From: Arthrobacter sp. StoSoilA2
GTDB taxonomy: Bacteria; Actinomycetota; Actinomycetes; Actinomycetales; Micrococcaceae
Direction of reading: 5' to 3'
Assembly (NCBI RefSeq): GCF_019977195.1
Contig: NZ_AP024643.1
Location: forward strand, 3,100,001 to 3,164,000
DNA: 64,000 nucleotides
Positions 25,217-34,033 of the stretch are shown here, piece by piece. Position 1 is the stretch's first letter. Each line of letters opens with the position of its first letter. Made by a program: the position numbers and the translations under genes. A model generated the notes under the pieces. The model was given only the letters and a program-made list of their open reading frames with translations. It ran no database searches and was not told the DNA's origin.

Positions 25217-26346
25217 AGGCCACGTCCCAAGGTTGCGCTGGAACCGGGGCTGGGTCCCCTTTCCGGTTGCACGAAGTAGGAGCGACGCGACAGTCCCCCG
25301 CCGCTCCTGGCCGCTTCCAGCATTTCCGGCGTGATGCGGGCCAGGCTTCCGGTGGGGTATTGCGCAGCCACGTGGTCGACGTGTTTCACGGACAAGACCT
25401 CGGGGCCGAGGAAACGGCGGGCCAACGTTTCAAATTGGACAGCATCCCCCGTTGCAATGAACTCATGGCTGGGGGCACTTGCATCGGTTCGCTGGATACC
25501 GTGGGTGGTCAAAGCGCGGTAGACGTCCTTTGCAGTTTCCTCCGCACTGGACACCAGGGTCACGTTCTCGCCCATGACGAAAGAGATCACCCCGGTCAAG
25601 AGGGGGTAGTGCGTGCATCCAAGCACCACGGTGTCTACACCAGCGTGTTTCAGCGGCTCCAGATACTCATTCGCCGCTGCCAGAAGGTCAGCTCCCGTGG
25701 TGACGCCGGCTTCAACGAAGCTCACGAAGGCCGGACAAGCCACAGAGGTAATGGCAAGATCGGGGGCTGCCGCGAACGTGTCCTCATAGGCGCGCGAGCC
25801 CACGGTGGCGGAGGTCCCAATGACGCCGATCCTGCCGGAACGGGTGGCCGCGACCGCTCTACGCACAGCGGGTTGGATGACCTCAATAACAGGGATCCCA
25901 TATCGCGCGGTATAGCGTTCACGCGCATCCCGGAGAACTGCGGCCGAAGCAGAGTTGCAGGCAATGGTCAGCAGCTTCACACCCGAATCCACGAGCTCGT
26001 CCATCACACCCAGTGCGTTGGCCCGGACCTCGGCGATGGGCAGGGGCCCATAGGGTCCATTGGCGGTGTCCCCCACGTACAGGATCGATTCGTTGGGGAG
26101 TTGATCGATGATGGAGCGGGCTACCGTCAACCCACCCACGCCGGAATCAAAGACACCAATCGGACGGGACCCCATGAGCTCATTGGGGACCACCAGGTCA
26201 CCGGGCGAGGCAGCAACCGCGACCCCTGTGGCGTCTAATGATCCGGCGCCTGTTGAATCGTCGCCCTTTGAACTGTCGCCCGTTGAACTGCCAGATGCTG
26301 AAGTCATGATTATTCGAGAATAAGGCTTCCCCTGTGTTGCGGCCAT
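25213..26346 (-). CDS. murI: Glutamate racemase
   Basis: A racemase domain of about 270 residues with all motifs: GVFDSGVGGLTVARSI, the catalytic first Cys in TIACNSASAAVL and the second in VLGCTHYPLL. It makes D-glutamate for peptidoglycan in the cytoplasm. The reading frame gives an N-terminal extension of about 57 Ser/Gly/Asp-rich residues before MGSRPIGVFD. ATG at 26346 has GGAGG nine bases upstream; ATG at 26307 or 26175 would give a protein nearer the usual 260-320 residues. The true start is uncertain. Confidence 0.93.
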   Translation of the reverse strand: MAATQGKPYSRIIMTSASGSSTGDSSKGDDSTGAGSLDATGVAVAASPGDLVVPNELMGSRPIGVFDSGVGGLTVARSIIDQLPNESILYVGDTANGPYGPLPIAEVRANALGVMDELVDSGVKLLTIACNSASAAVLRDARERYTARYGIPVIEVIQPAVRRAVAATRSGRIGVIGTSATVGSRAYEDTFAAAPDLAITSVACPAFVSFVEAGVTTGADLLAAANEYLEPLKHAGVDTVVLGCTHYPLLTGVISFVMGENVTLVSSAEETAKDVYRALTTHGIQRTDASAPSHEFIATGDAVQFETLARRFLGPEVLSVKHVDHVAAQYPTGSLARITPEMLEAARSGGGLSRRSYFVQPERGPSPGSSATLGRGL

Positions 26347-26410
26347 TACCTGTGGCCTCCGCCTCGTGTCTGGTATGTCACATAGGCAGGCCCGGTGACG
26401 ACCTCCCGGA

Positions 26411-26977
26411 TCAGGATTTTGCCTGCCTGGCCGACATCATCGATTGCACCAGCGATTCCTGGAGCCAGGTGGTGAAGTTGTAGACCAACGCCAGGTAACT
26501 CTCCACGTCCTCCGCCTGGCTCCAGTCCTGCATGCTGTGGATATGCTCGGCGTCCGCCTCATCGCGGATGTCCAGGCGTTCGGCCAAAACCAGGCGAACA
26601 TCATTCAAGGCCATGGACCAGCGCGTTGCGTCCTCCAGGGTCAGGACAAGATCATCCTTGTCCAGGCCCATCGCTGTGGCCTTCAACGCGCCAATCTTGT
26701 TTTCCCGCACGGAGCGTTCGGTCAATTGGCGGAACTCAAGCGAGCCGCCGTCGTCGTCCTTCATGACATTCGGCAAAAGCCGCAGCAAGGCGCGATCGCT
26801 CGGTTGCTTCACGTCCATGTCCAAGCCGATCAAGGCGGCCAGCGGGTCCTCGTTCTCCCGGGCATCGGACTCCAGCATCGAGATGACGTCGTCCAGCAGC
26901 CCGCGTAGTAGATCCCGTTCGGCAGGCTCAAGGTAGCCGGTGATTCCCTTGAGTCCGTATTTGAATGCCTTAGCCAC
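26411..26977 (-). CDS. DUF2017 family protein
   Basis: A 188-residue acidic protein of unknown function, conserved next to clpS in Actinobacteria. Recognised by position and by the FKYGLKGITGYLEPAERDLL start and EDATRWSMALNDVRLVLAER core. The start is GTG at 26977, overlapping the clpS 3' end by eight bases, with AAGGGCGG upstream; an ATG further upstream lies deep in clpS. A role alongside ClpS in proteolysis is a guess from synteny only. Confidence 0.8.
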   Translation of the reverse strand: MAKAFKYGLKGITGYLEPAERDLLRGLLDDVISMLESDARENEDPLAALIGLDMDVKQPSDRALLRLLPNVMKDDDGGSLEFRQLTERSVRENKIGALKATAMGLDKDDLVLTLEDATRWSMALNDVRLVLAERLDIRDEADAEHIHSMQDWSQAEDVESYLALVYNFTTWLQESLVQSMMSARQAKS

Positions 26978-27332
26978 GCTGGCGGCCGCCCTTCCCGGGT
27001 GCTTCGTTTCCGCTTGCCGCTTTCTCCACGGTGGCCCACAGTCCAAAGCCGTGCATGGCTACTGCGTGCTGCTCAACCTGTTCCTTGCTGCCATGCGCCA
27101 CGATGGAGCGGCCCTTCCTGTGGACTTCCATCATGAGCTTGTGTGCTTTGGACTCGGAGTAGCCGAAGTAACTCTGGAACACATAGCTGACGTAACTCAT
27201 GAGGTTGACGGGATCATTCCAGATCACCAAATTCCAAGGGATGTCCGGGGCAGTCAGGACATCGGTGGACGTCTGCTCTACCACTTCCGTCCGCTCATCA
27301 ATGTCCGTGCCAAATGCAACGCTAGGGGTCAT
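26970..27332 (-). CDS. clpS: ATP-dependent Clp protease adaptor ClpS
   Basis: A 120-residue adaptor that delivers N-degron substrates to ClpC/ClpA-ClpP. The core WNLVIWNDPVNLMSYVSYVF contains the NDP substrate-pocket motif, followed by LMMEVHRKGRSIVAHG and a basic Gly-rich tail. First gene of the clpS-DUF2017-murI-MBL run. It has no ribosome binding site; TAGAAT ends six bases before the ATG. Confidence 0.93.
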   Translation of the reverse strand: MTPSVAFGTDIDERTEVVEQTSTDVLTAPDIPWNLVIWNDPVNLMSYVSYVFQSYFGYSESKAHKLMMEVHRKGRSIVAHGSKEQVEQHAVAMHGFGLWATVEKAASGNEAPGKGGRQRG

Positions 27333-27369
27333 CTGTCCATTCTATGGCGGCTCGCACTAGAGTGAATTC
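27333..27369. promoter_or_regulatory. Overlapping divergent leaderless promoters of clpS and pncB
   Basis: Only 37 bp separate the two start codons. The minus-strand -10 is TAGAAT (27344-27339) and the plus-strand -10 is TAGAGT (27358-27363), each six bases from its start codon. Any -35 contact for one promoter must fall on or beside the -10 or start of the other. Confidence 0.6.
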
Positions 27370-28698
27370 GTGAGTAGAGCCACGTCTTGGGACCATCCCG
27401 CCACTTCCTTGTACACCGACCACTACGAGTTGACGATGCTCCAGGCCGCCCTGCACTCGGGGGCTGCCCATCGCCGCTCAGTGTTTGAAGCGTTCGCCCG
27501 GCGCCTGCCCGACGGCCGCCGTTACGGCGTGGTAGGGGGAACCGGCCGCCTCCTGGAAGGAATTGCCGACTTCAGCTTCGGTGAAGCCGAGCTCGCATTC
27601 CTTGAGCGGAACAAGGTGGTCAACCAGGAGACACTGGACTACCTGGCCAACTACAAATTCACTGGAGACATCTGGGGCTACGCGGAAGGCGACGCCTACT
27701 TCCCCAACTCCCCCATCCTCATCGTTGAGTCCACGTTCGCCGAAGCCTGCATCCTGGAAACCTACATCCTCTCCGTCCTGAACCACGACAGCGCCATCGC
27801 CTCTGCCGCATCAAGGATGACGTCAGCGGCCGGCAGCCGGCCATGCATCGAAATGGGTTCCCGGCGCACCCAGGAAGAATCCGCGACGGCGGCTGCCCGC
27901 GCTGCAGTAATCGCCGGCTTCGCCAGCACCTCCAACCTTGAGGCCGGACGACGCTACGGCATCAAAACCGTTGGCACCGCGGCGCACTCCTTCACGCTCC
28001 TCCACGACACCGAACGCGAGGCCTTCGAAGCACAGATCGCCGCATTCGGCCCGGGAACCTCGCTGCTGGTAGACACGTACGACGTCGAAACAGCGGTGCG
28101 CACCGCCGTCGAACTGGCCGGGGACAAACTGGGCGCCGTCCGCTTGGACTCGGGCGACCTGATTGCCCAGGCGCAGTGGGTCCGGCAACTGTTGGATGAC
28201 CTTGGAAACGTAAACACCCGGATAGTAGTTACCTCGGACCTGGACGAATTCGCCATAGCCGCCCTCCAGTCCGCCCCCGTGGACTCCTACGGGGTTGGCA
28301 CGTCCTTGGTCACGGGCTCCGGCGCTCCCACCGCCAGCATGGTGTACAAACTGGTGAGCAGGACAAACGACGCCGGCGAGTTCATCTCCGTTGCGAAAGC
28401 GGCCAAGAACAAGGCCAGCGTAGGTGGACGCAAGTACGCCCTGCGCAAACTCAACGAACACGGTAGGGCCACGCAGGAGATCGTTGGAATAGGTCGCCGG
28501 CCGGAAGATGACGGAAACGACCGTTCATTGTTGCACCAGTTCATTAAGAATGGCGAACTCCTGCCCGGCTGGACAGGCCCCGAAGGCGTGATCCGCGCCA
28601 AAGAACGGCACGCCGCCAGCATGGCCGAATTGCCTGCCGTAGTGAACCGCCTTCAGCGCGGCGAGGCCGCCATCCCCACCATCTACGAGGAGAACTGA
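27370..28698 (+). CDS. pncB: Nicotinate phosphoribosyltransferase
   Basis: A 442-residue type II phosphoribosyltransferase: TDHYELTMLQAAL at the N-terminus, FEAFARRLPDGRRYGVVGG, the phosphoribosyl-binding VDTYDVETAVRTAVE and VRLDSGDLIAQAQWVRQLL. It converts nicotinate, PRPP and ATP to nicotinate mononucleotide in the NAD salvage pathway. The GTG start is leaderless. The stop shares a base with the ATG of pncA (TGATG), making a two-gene NAD salvage operon. The pncB/clpS divergence matches mycobacterial gene order. Confidence 0.95.
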   Translation: MSRATSWDHPATSLYTDHYELTMLQAALHSGAAHRRSVFEAFARRLPDGRRYGVVGGTGRLLEGIADFSFGEAELAFLERNKVVNQETLDYLANYKFTGDIWGYAEGDAYFPNSPILIVESTFAEACILETYILSVLNHDSAIASAASRMTSAAGSRPCIEMGSRRTQEESATAAARAAVIAGFASTSNLEAGRRYGIKTVGTAAHSFTLLHDTEREAFEAQIAAFGPGTSLLVDTYDVETAVRTAVELAGDKLGAVRLDSGDLIAQAQWVRQLLDDLGNVNTRIVVTSDLDEFAIAALQSAPVDSYGVGTSLVTGSGAPTASMVYKLVSRTNDAGEFISVAKAAKNKASVGGRKYALRKLNEHGRATQEIVGIGRRPEDDGNDRSLLHQFIKNGELLPGWTGPEGVIRAKERHAASMAELPAVVNRLQRGEAAIPTIYEEN

Positions 28699-29330
28699 TG
28701 TCCAGGGCCCTGATCATCGTCGATGTCCAGAACGACTTCTGCGAAGGCGGTAGCCTCGCCGTCGAAGGAGGCGCCGCAGTTGCCGGCGCCATCACCGAGT
28801 ACGTGGATGCGAACCAGCAGCATTTTGACCACATCGTGGCCACCCAGGATTGGCACATCGAACCGGGCAGCCATTTCTCCGATGAGCCGGACATGGTGGA
28901 TTCCTGGCCGCCGCACTGCCGGGCCCGGACCAAAGGAGCTGAACTCCACGAGGACCTGGACCCGGAATACATCCAGGCTTACTTCCGTAAAGGACAGTAC
29001 ACAGCGGCCTACTCCGGCTTTGAAGGCGTCCTTGCCCCGGAAGACGACGTCCCTTCCGGGGATCTCAAGGCCGGGTCCGTCGTCTCCGAGGTCCTGGATG
29101 AAGATGCCATCGGCCTCGATGACTGGCTGCAAAGCCACGACGTCGAAGAGGTGGTGGTCGTAGGCATCGCCACGGACTACTGCGTCAAGGCAACGGCCCT
29201 TGACGCCGTACAGGCCGGATATGCCACTACGGTCATTGCGGACCTGACAGCGGGAATCGCCGGGGACCTCACCGAAACCTTCGACGAAATGGAAGCCGCC
29301 GGCGTCGAGGTTGAACGCAGCCAGGTTTAA
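28698..29330 (+). CDS. pncA: Nicotinamidase, isochorismatase family
   Basis: A 210-residue cysteine hydrolase. Catalytic triad: Asp9 in IIVDVQNDF, Lys98 in YFRKGQY, Cys162 in GIATDYCVKATALDA; metal ligands in TQDWHIEPGSHF. It releases ammonia from nicotinamide, giving the nicotinate used by PncB just upstream. The coding 3' end lies in a 15-bp tandem repeat, so the stop TAA is followed by further in-frame stops. Confidence 0.94.
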   Translation: MSRALIIVDVQNDFCEGGSLAVEGGAAVAGAITEYVDANQQHFDHIVATQDWHIEPGSHFSDEPDMVDSWPPHCRARTKGAELHEDLDPEYIQAYFRKGQYTAAYSGFEGVLAPEDDVPSGDLKAGSVVSEVLDEDAIGLDDWLQSHDVEEVVVVGIATDYCVKATALDAVQAGYATTVIADLTAGIAGDLTETFDEMEAAGVEVERSQV

Positions 29331-29358
29331 CGCAGCCGGGCTTAACGCCGCTAGGTCC
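29314..29358. repeat. 15-bp tandem repeat x3 crossing the pncA stop codon
   Basis: Units start at 29314, 29329 and 29344 (AACGCAGCCAGGTTT and variants; 13/15 then 9/15 matches). In the pncA frame each unit ends with a stop codon (TAA, TAA, TAG). The repeat fills the gap to the convergent helicase gene. Confidence 0.6.
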
Positions 29359-29360
29359 GG

Positions 29361-31136
29361 CTACTTTCGCCCGATGAACCAATCCTGCAACTTACGCAAC
29401 CGCGCCTGAAGTTGTTCCTCGTTCGCCTGGGCTACAGCAGGTCCACCGCATAGTTCGCGCAGTTTCGTGTGAACTACTCCGTGCGGTGTACCTGTCCGGG
29501 CGGACCAAGCGGCTACGTTCTTGGCCAGTTCGTTGCGCAAGTCCATAAGCATGCGGTGATCGGGTACGGCCGGAGAAGCTGCGGCAGCCAAAGGCGACTG
29601 GCGCTTTTTGCGCGATTGCTGTTCGTGCTGCCGCTGACGCAGCAACGTCCCTACCTGCTCGGCGTCGAGAAGCCCCGGAATGCCGAGGAAGTCCAACTCC
29701 TCATCGGAGCCGATGTCCGCTCCCGTACCGAATTCACCGCCGTCGAAAAGGACGCGGTCAAAGGAAGCCTGCGAGTCCAGGGCTTCGAACTTGCCCTTGG
29801 TGAGCTCGTCCGAGGCCTTGTCCTCGCGGTTGGCCTCGGCCATGAGGTTCTCTTCAGGGCTGAAGAGTCCGTCCTCATCCTTTTCCGGGCGGTCAAGGGC
29901 GTGGTCGCGCTCGGCCTCCATGGTGTTGGCCAGCACCATCAGGGGTGGTACCGAGGGCAGGAAGACCGACGCCGTCTCGCCCCTTTTGCGGGCACGCACG
30001 AAACGGCCTACGGCCTGGGCAAAAAACAGCGGCGTCGAGGTGGACGTGGCGTAGACGCCCACCGAGAGGCGGGGAACGTCCACGCCTTCGGACACCATTC
30101 GGACGGCGACCATCCACCGCTTGTCTCCCGCGGAGAATTCCTCGATCTTGCTGGAAGCCTTGGAGTCGTCAGAGAGAATTACCGTGGGCGACTGCCCGGT
30201 GATCTTCTTAAGCTGCCCTGCGTAGGCGCGGGCGTCGTCGTGGTCCGTGGCGATAACCAGCCCACCGGCGTCCGGGACCGTCCGGCGAACTTCGCCAAGG
30301 CGTTTATCCGCGGCGGCAAGGACAGCCGGAATCCATTCGCCGGTCGGGTTCAACGCCGTCCGCCAGGCCTGTGACGTGATGTCCTTGGTGACAGCCGCTT
30401 CCCCAAGGGAGGCGGCCATTTCGTCACCCGCACTGGTCCGCCAGCGCATCTGGCCCGAGTAGGCCATGAAAAGCACGGGACGCACCACGTGGTCCCGGAG
30501 GGCATTGCCGTAGCCATACGTGTAATCGGCTTTGGAGCGGCGAATGCCGTCGCGGTCCTCGGCGTATTCCACGAACGGGATGGGTGAGGTATCGGAACGG
30601 AACGGCGTACCGGTCAGTGAAAGGCGCCTTGCCGCTGGATCAAAGGCCTCGCGCAAGCCGTCTCCCCAGGACAGGGCCTCTCCACCGTGGTGGATTTCGT
30701 CCAGGATGACCAGCGTCCGGGCGGCTTCTGTCTTGGCACGGTGCAGCATCGGCTTGCTCGCCACCTGGGCATACGTCACAGCGACGCCAACGAATCCACG
30801 GCCATGCTGGCCATCGGAATTCTTGAAGTTGGGGTCAATGGCGACGCCCACCCGGGCAGCGGCGTCAGCCCACTGCCGCTTCAGGTGATCCGTGGGAGCC
30901 ACGATGGTGATCCTGTTAACTACGCCGCTATCCAGCAGCGTGGTGGCAATGCGCAAGGCGAAGGTAGTCTTACCGGCGCCAGGCGTAGCCACGGCCAGGA
31001 AATCCTTTGGATGCCTGGCCATGTAGAGGTCCAGGGCTTCCTGCTGCCAGGCACGCAGCTTGGGCGCTGTACCCCATGCGGCGCGTTCCGGGTACGCCGG
31101 AGGCAGGGATGGACCACCAAATAATGTTTCTGTCAT
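29361..31136 (-). CDS. SF2 DEAD/DEAH-box helicase
   Basis: A 591-residue superfamily 2 helicase. Motif Q-like RAWQQEALDLY, Walker A ATPGAGKTTFAL, motif II LDEIHH (DEIH), motif III LTGTPFRSD, motif V/VI SEGVDVPRLSVGVYATST and QAVGRFVRARKRGE. The C-terminal 150 residues are a charged domain without a clear nuclease motif. The start is the ATG at 31136 after GGGGGAG. It stands beside DUF3039, a pair often seen in Actinobacteria. DNA or RNA substrate unknown. Confidence 0.9.
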   Translation of the reverse strand: MTETLFGGPSLPPAYPERAAWGTAPKLRAWQQEALDLYMARHPKDFLAVATPGAGKTTFALRIATTLLDSGVVNRITIVAPTDHLKRQWADAAARVGVAIDPNFKNSDGQHGRGFVGVAVTYAQVASKPMLHRAKTEAARTLVILDEIHHGGEALSWGDGLREAFDPAARRLSLTGTPFRSDTSPIPFVEYAEDRDGIRRSKADYTYGYGNALRDHVVRPVLFMAYSGQMRWRTSAGDEMAASLGEAAVTKDITSQAWRTALNPTGEWIPAVLAAADKRLGEVRRTVPDAGGLVIATDHDDARAYAGQLKKITGQSPTVILSDDSKASSKIEEFSAGDKRWMVAVRMVSEGVDVPRLSVGVYATSTSTPLFFAQAVGRFVRARKRGETASVFLPSVPPLMVLANTMEAERDHALDRPEKDEDGLFSPEENLMAEANREDKASDELTKGKFEALDSQASFDRVLFDGGEFGTGADIGSDEELDFLGIPGLLDAEQVGTLLRQRQHEQQSRKKRQSPLAAAASPAVPDHRMLMDLRNELAKNVAAWSARTGTPHGVVHTKLRELCGGPAVAQANEEQLQARLRKLQDWFIGRK

Positions 31137-31248
31137 GCGGACTCCCCCGGCCTGATGGCAGCGAAAATTAGCCCCGGTTCTCCGGGCACGCGGCAACGGA
31201 CCGCATTGCGGTCACTACGGGAAGGGGCCTGTGTTCTCTCCCTACCCA

Positions 31249-31575
31249 CTACTTGGAGTTGCCCGGGCCGCTGTCTCCACCGTCATTGCCGGGACGGAGG
31301 CCCTCATAGATCTCCTTGCACTCCGGGCAGACCGGGAACTTCTGGGGATCGCGTCCCGGCGTCCAGACTTTGCCGCAGAGGGCAATGACGGGCTCGCCGG
31401 TCATGGCCGACTCCATGATCTTTTCCTTGCGGACATAGTGCGCGAACCGCTCGCGGTCGCCGGGCTCCACTTCCTGGCGCGTTTCCTCGCGCTCAATGGT
31501 GGATGTGGACGTTCCGGCTCCGGAAAGCTCGCGCATGGGGTCGTTTTCGAATGGATCCGGAGGAAGCGTAGTCAT
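31249..31575 (-). CDS. DUF3039 family protein
   Basis: A 108-residue protein with an acidic N-terminus and the DUF3039 C-terminal core IALCGKVWTPGRDPQKFPVC followed by PECKEIY, which looks like a small zinc site (Cys, CPEC). Start taken as ATG at 31575 because TAAGAT lies seven bases upstream; ATG at 31584 is an alternative. Function unknown. Confidence 0.82.
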   Translation of the reverse strand: MTTLPPDPFENDPMRELSGAGTSTSTIEREETRQEVEPGDRERFAHYVRKEKIMESAMTGEPVIALCGKVWTPGRDPQKFPVCPECKEIYEGLRPGNDGGDSGPGNSK

Positions 31576-31582
31576 GGCATCC

Positions 31583-31588
31583 ATCTTA
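31583..31588 (-). promoter_or_regulatory. Leaderless -10 box for the DUF3039 gene
   Basis: TAAGAT, seven bases before the ATG, in the short gap after nagB. Confidence 0.45.
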
Positions 31589-31592
31589 CCGT

Positions 31593-32375
31593 CTACAGAC
31601 CCTGCCACTCCGGCTTGTTGTCATAGGTGTGGCGGTAGTAATCGGCCAGCTTCAGCGACGACGCCGCGGCCTCGTCCACCAATATTGTGGCGTGGGGATG
31701 CATCTGAAGGACGGATGCAGCGCAAATTGCGGCTACCGGACCTTCGACGAAATCCCGCACTGCCTGGGCTTTTTGCGCACCCGTAGCCACCAGGATGACG
31801 TGGCGGGCATCCATGATGGTGCCCAACCCCTGGGTGACCACATGGTGCGGGACGTCGTCGATGCTGTTGAAAAAGCGTGCGTTGTCCTTGCGGGTCTGCT
31901 CGATCAGCGTTTTGATCCGGGTGCGGGACGCCAGTGATGAACCTGGCTCATTGAATCCGATGTGGCCGTCCGTGCCGACGCCCAGGATCTGGAGGTCCAC
32001 GCCGCCGGCATCCTTAATGGCATCCTCGTATGCCTGGCAGGCTGCTTCCAGGTCCTCGGCGGCACCATCGGGGCCATGCACATTCTCAGGCTTGATGTTT
32101 ACCCGGTTGGTGAACTCGCGCCGGATCACCTCGCGGTACGACTCAGGATGACCTGCTTCAAGTCCAACGTACTCATCAAGCGCGAATCCATGTGCCTCAC
32201 TGAAGTCCACGCTCCCGGCTTCGTAGCGCCGGGCCAATTCGTCGTAGATCGGCAGCGGAGAGGAGCCCGTGGCCAAACCCAGGACCGCGTTCGGCTTGCG
32301 GCGCACAAGGGCTTCGATGGCATCTGCCGCCAGTGCGCCAATCTGTTTGGTGCCAGGGAGAATGACAACTTCCAT
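31593..32375 (-). CDS. nagB: Glucosamine-6-phosphate deaminase
   Basis: A 260-residue enzyme with LGLATGSSPLPIYDEL, the active-site stretch GFALDEYVGLEAGHPESY and GVGTDGHIGFNEPGSSL. It converts glucosamine 6-phosphate to fructose 6-phosphate and ammonia, the step after NagA. The ATG at 32375 follows AAAGG. The nagA gene lies 10 kb away on the other strand, so the two are not an operon here. Confidence 0.95.
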   Translation of the reverse strand: MEVVILPGTKQIGALAADAIEALVRRKPNAVLGLATGSSPLPIYDELARRYEAGSVDFSEAHGFALDEYVGLEAGHPESYREVIRREFTNRVNIKPENVHGPDGAAEDLEAACQAYEDAIKDAGGVDLQILGVGTDGHIGFNEPGSSLASRTRIKTLIEQTRKDNARFFNSIDDVPHHVVTQGLGTIMDARHVILVATGAQKAQAVRDFVEGPVAAICAASVLQMHPHATILVDEAAASSLKLADYYRHTYDNKPEWQGL

Positions 32376-32461
32376 CGTCACTGCCTTTCTTGTGTAGGAA
32401 TTGCGCGGTATTGACTCGAGGTTATCCCATGTCCCATGAGCTGGCCATGGTTGTTACGGCG

Positions 32462-34033
32462 TCAGCGGTTCACACTGACCTGGGCGAACATCTCCGGGCC
32501 CCGTGCATCCAACCATTTACCGCCCAGGCGCACTCCGACAATGAACAGGCCAATGCCCAAAAGTGGACCCACCCCAAGGTTAATCCAGCCGGGGACGACG
32601 CTGCCGGTAAACAGTTGGGCCCCCACCAGTGCAAGCTGCGGCAGGAGCAAAAGAACCAGGACACCCATGCCTATCATCTGCACGGCCAGCGTCTGGGCAA
32701 CGTTGCCAGGTGGCTTCTTGAACGGGCTGTCACCGGGCAAGGGCACAGCAATGTTGTATCGCGCTGAGATCACCGAGGATAAACCCAAGCCGGTCAACAA
32801 CGTGCCCAGCGACAGTCCCACCACGTTCGGAGCCCACGCCCACGAACCGGCGAAGAAGAACGGACCTATGGAAAAGAGAAGCACAAGAGGCAGGGCAATG
32901 GTCAAGCACACAATGGCACGGCCCAGGCGGTCATCCACACCCCTGACACCTGCTGCCAGGTGAAGGGCAAAAGCGGTGTTGTCATAGGAAACATCAGCGC
33001 AGATGGACCACGCCATGACAAACGCCGTCAGCGGCCCAAGGAGCATGAGCATTCCGTAATCACCGCTTTGGCTCCCGCTGAAGAAGAAAATCACCGGAAA
33101 CAGTGGAACGACAACCAGCGAGCCCGCGTATCGAGGGTCTTTCATCCAATAAATCAAGGCGCGGGCAGCAACCGCGCCAGCCGGTGTACCTGGCAGTACA
33201 TCGAACAGCCCACGCTTGCCGCCCTTCTTGGCGGAACCTCCAGCGTACGGCGGCGTCACCAAAGCGTGTTGCAGCAGCAGGTGCCAGCACAGCAGCAATC
33301 CGAACAGGGTTGCAGCAGCAATGAAAAGCTTCAGTCCGGCGGAAGCAACGTCGCCAGCCTCGAGGTCACCGCCCAGGGACCAGGCCGCGCCAAGAGGGGT
33401 CCAAGAGACTGTACGGGCAAGCCCAGGGAGATAATCCGCCGTGCCGCGAACTCCGTCGACGATACCCACGATGATGGGACCCATCAGCATGAGCGGGATG
33501 AAAAAGACGATGCTGCTGACGTCCTTGAAACGGCGGGACGATGCCAGGCCGGCAGTCGCAGTCGTCACCACTTTGGACAACACCACGCAGGTCAAGGCTC
33601 CCAAAATCGCGCCCAGCAACGCACCCGCCACGGATGGAAAACTCCGCCACCACGTGCCAACAGTGGCCAGCGCGACAAGGGCTGTGGCAAGGCCCGGAAT
33701 CCCGATGAAACCCGCCAAAGCAAGGCCGGTGAGAAGCTGGCGGGGTGGGATCGCAGATGTGGTGAACCGCGCGGGATCCAGCGTCATGTCGGCTGCGGAT
33801 GCTAGAAGGGGAACCACTGCCCAGCCCAGCATTGCCGCAGCACCGCCCAAGACCACCACGGTCCGGGCGATTTCAGGGTCCGCCCAACGCAGGGCAATCA
33901 AGGCTGCAATCAACAGGACCACGATTCCCAGCGCATACAACAGCCCGATGCCCATTCCGATGAGCTGCGCGGGGCTGCGCTTGAAGCCGTTCAGGAGCAA
34001 CCGCCATTTAAGGCTTAGAAGGTGCGCAACCAC
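32462..34033 (-). CDS. ABC transporter permease (exporter type)
   Basis: A 523-residue protein with about 12 hydrophobic segments, lacking strong sequence motifs. Its GTG start overlaps the ATPase gene by 19 bases, which identifies it as that ATPase's membrane partner. Likely export of an unknown substrate. Confidence 0.8.
   Translation of the reverse strand: MVAHLLSLKWRLLLNGFKRSPAQLIGMGIGLLYALGIVVLLIAALIALRWADPEIARTVVVLGGAAAMLGWAVVPLLASAADMTLDPARFTTSAIPPRQLLTGLALAGFIGIPGLATALVALATVGTWWRSFPSVAGALLGAILGALTCVVLSKVVTTATAGLASSRRFKDVSSIVFFIPLMLMGPIIVGIVDGVRGTADYLPGLARTVSWTPLGAAWSLGGDLEAGDVASAGLKLFIAAATLFGLLLCWHLLLQHALVTPPYAGGSAKKGGKRGLFDVLPGTPAGAVAARALIYWMKDPRYAGSLVVVPLFPVIFFFSGSQSGDYGMLMLLGPLTAFVMAWSICADVSYDNTAFALHLAAGVRGVDDRLGRAIVCLTIALPLVLLFSIGPFFFAGSWAWAPNVVGLSLGTLLTGLGLSSVISARYNIAVPLPGDSPFKKPPGNVAQTLAVQMIGMGVLVLLLLPQLALVGAQLFTGSVVPGWINLGVGPLLGIGLFIVGVRLGGKWLDARGPEMFAQVSVNR

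Noticed and set aside
29361..31575. Helicase-DUF3039 as a restriction or defence module
   Set aside because: No nuclease, methylase or PLD motif is visible, and the pair lies among housekeeping genes; it appears to be an ordinary conserved actinobacterial pair.
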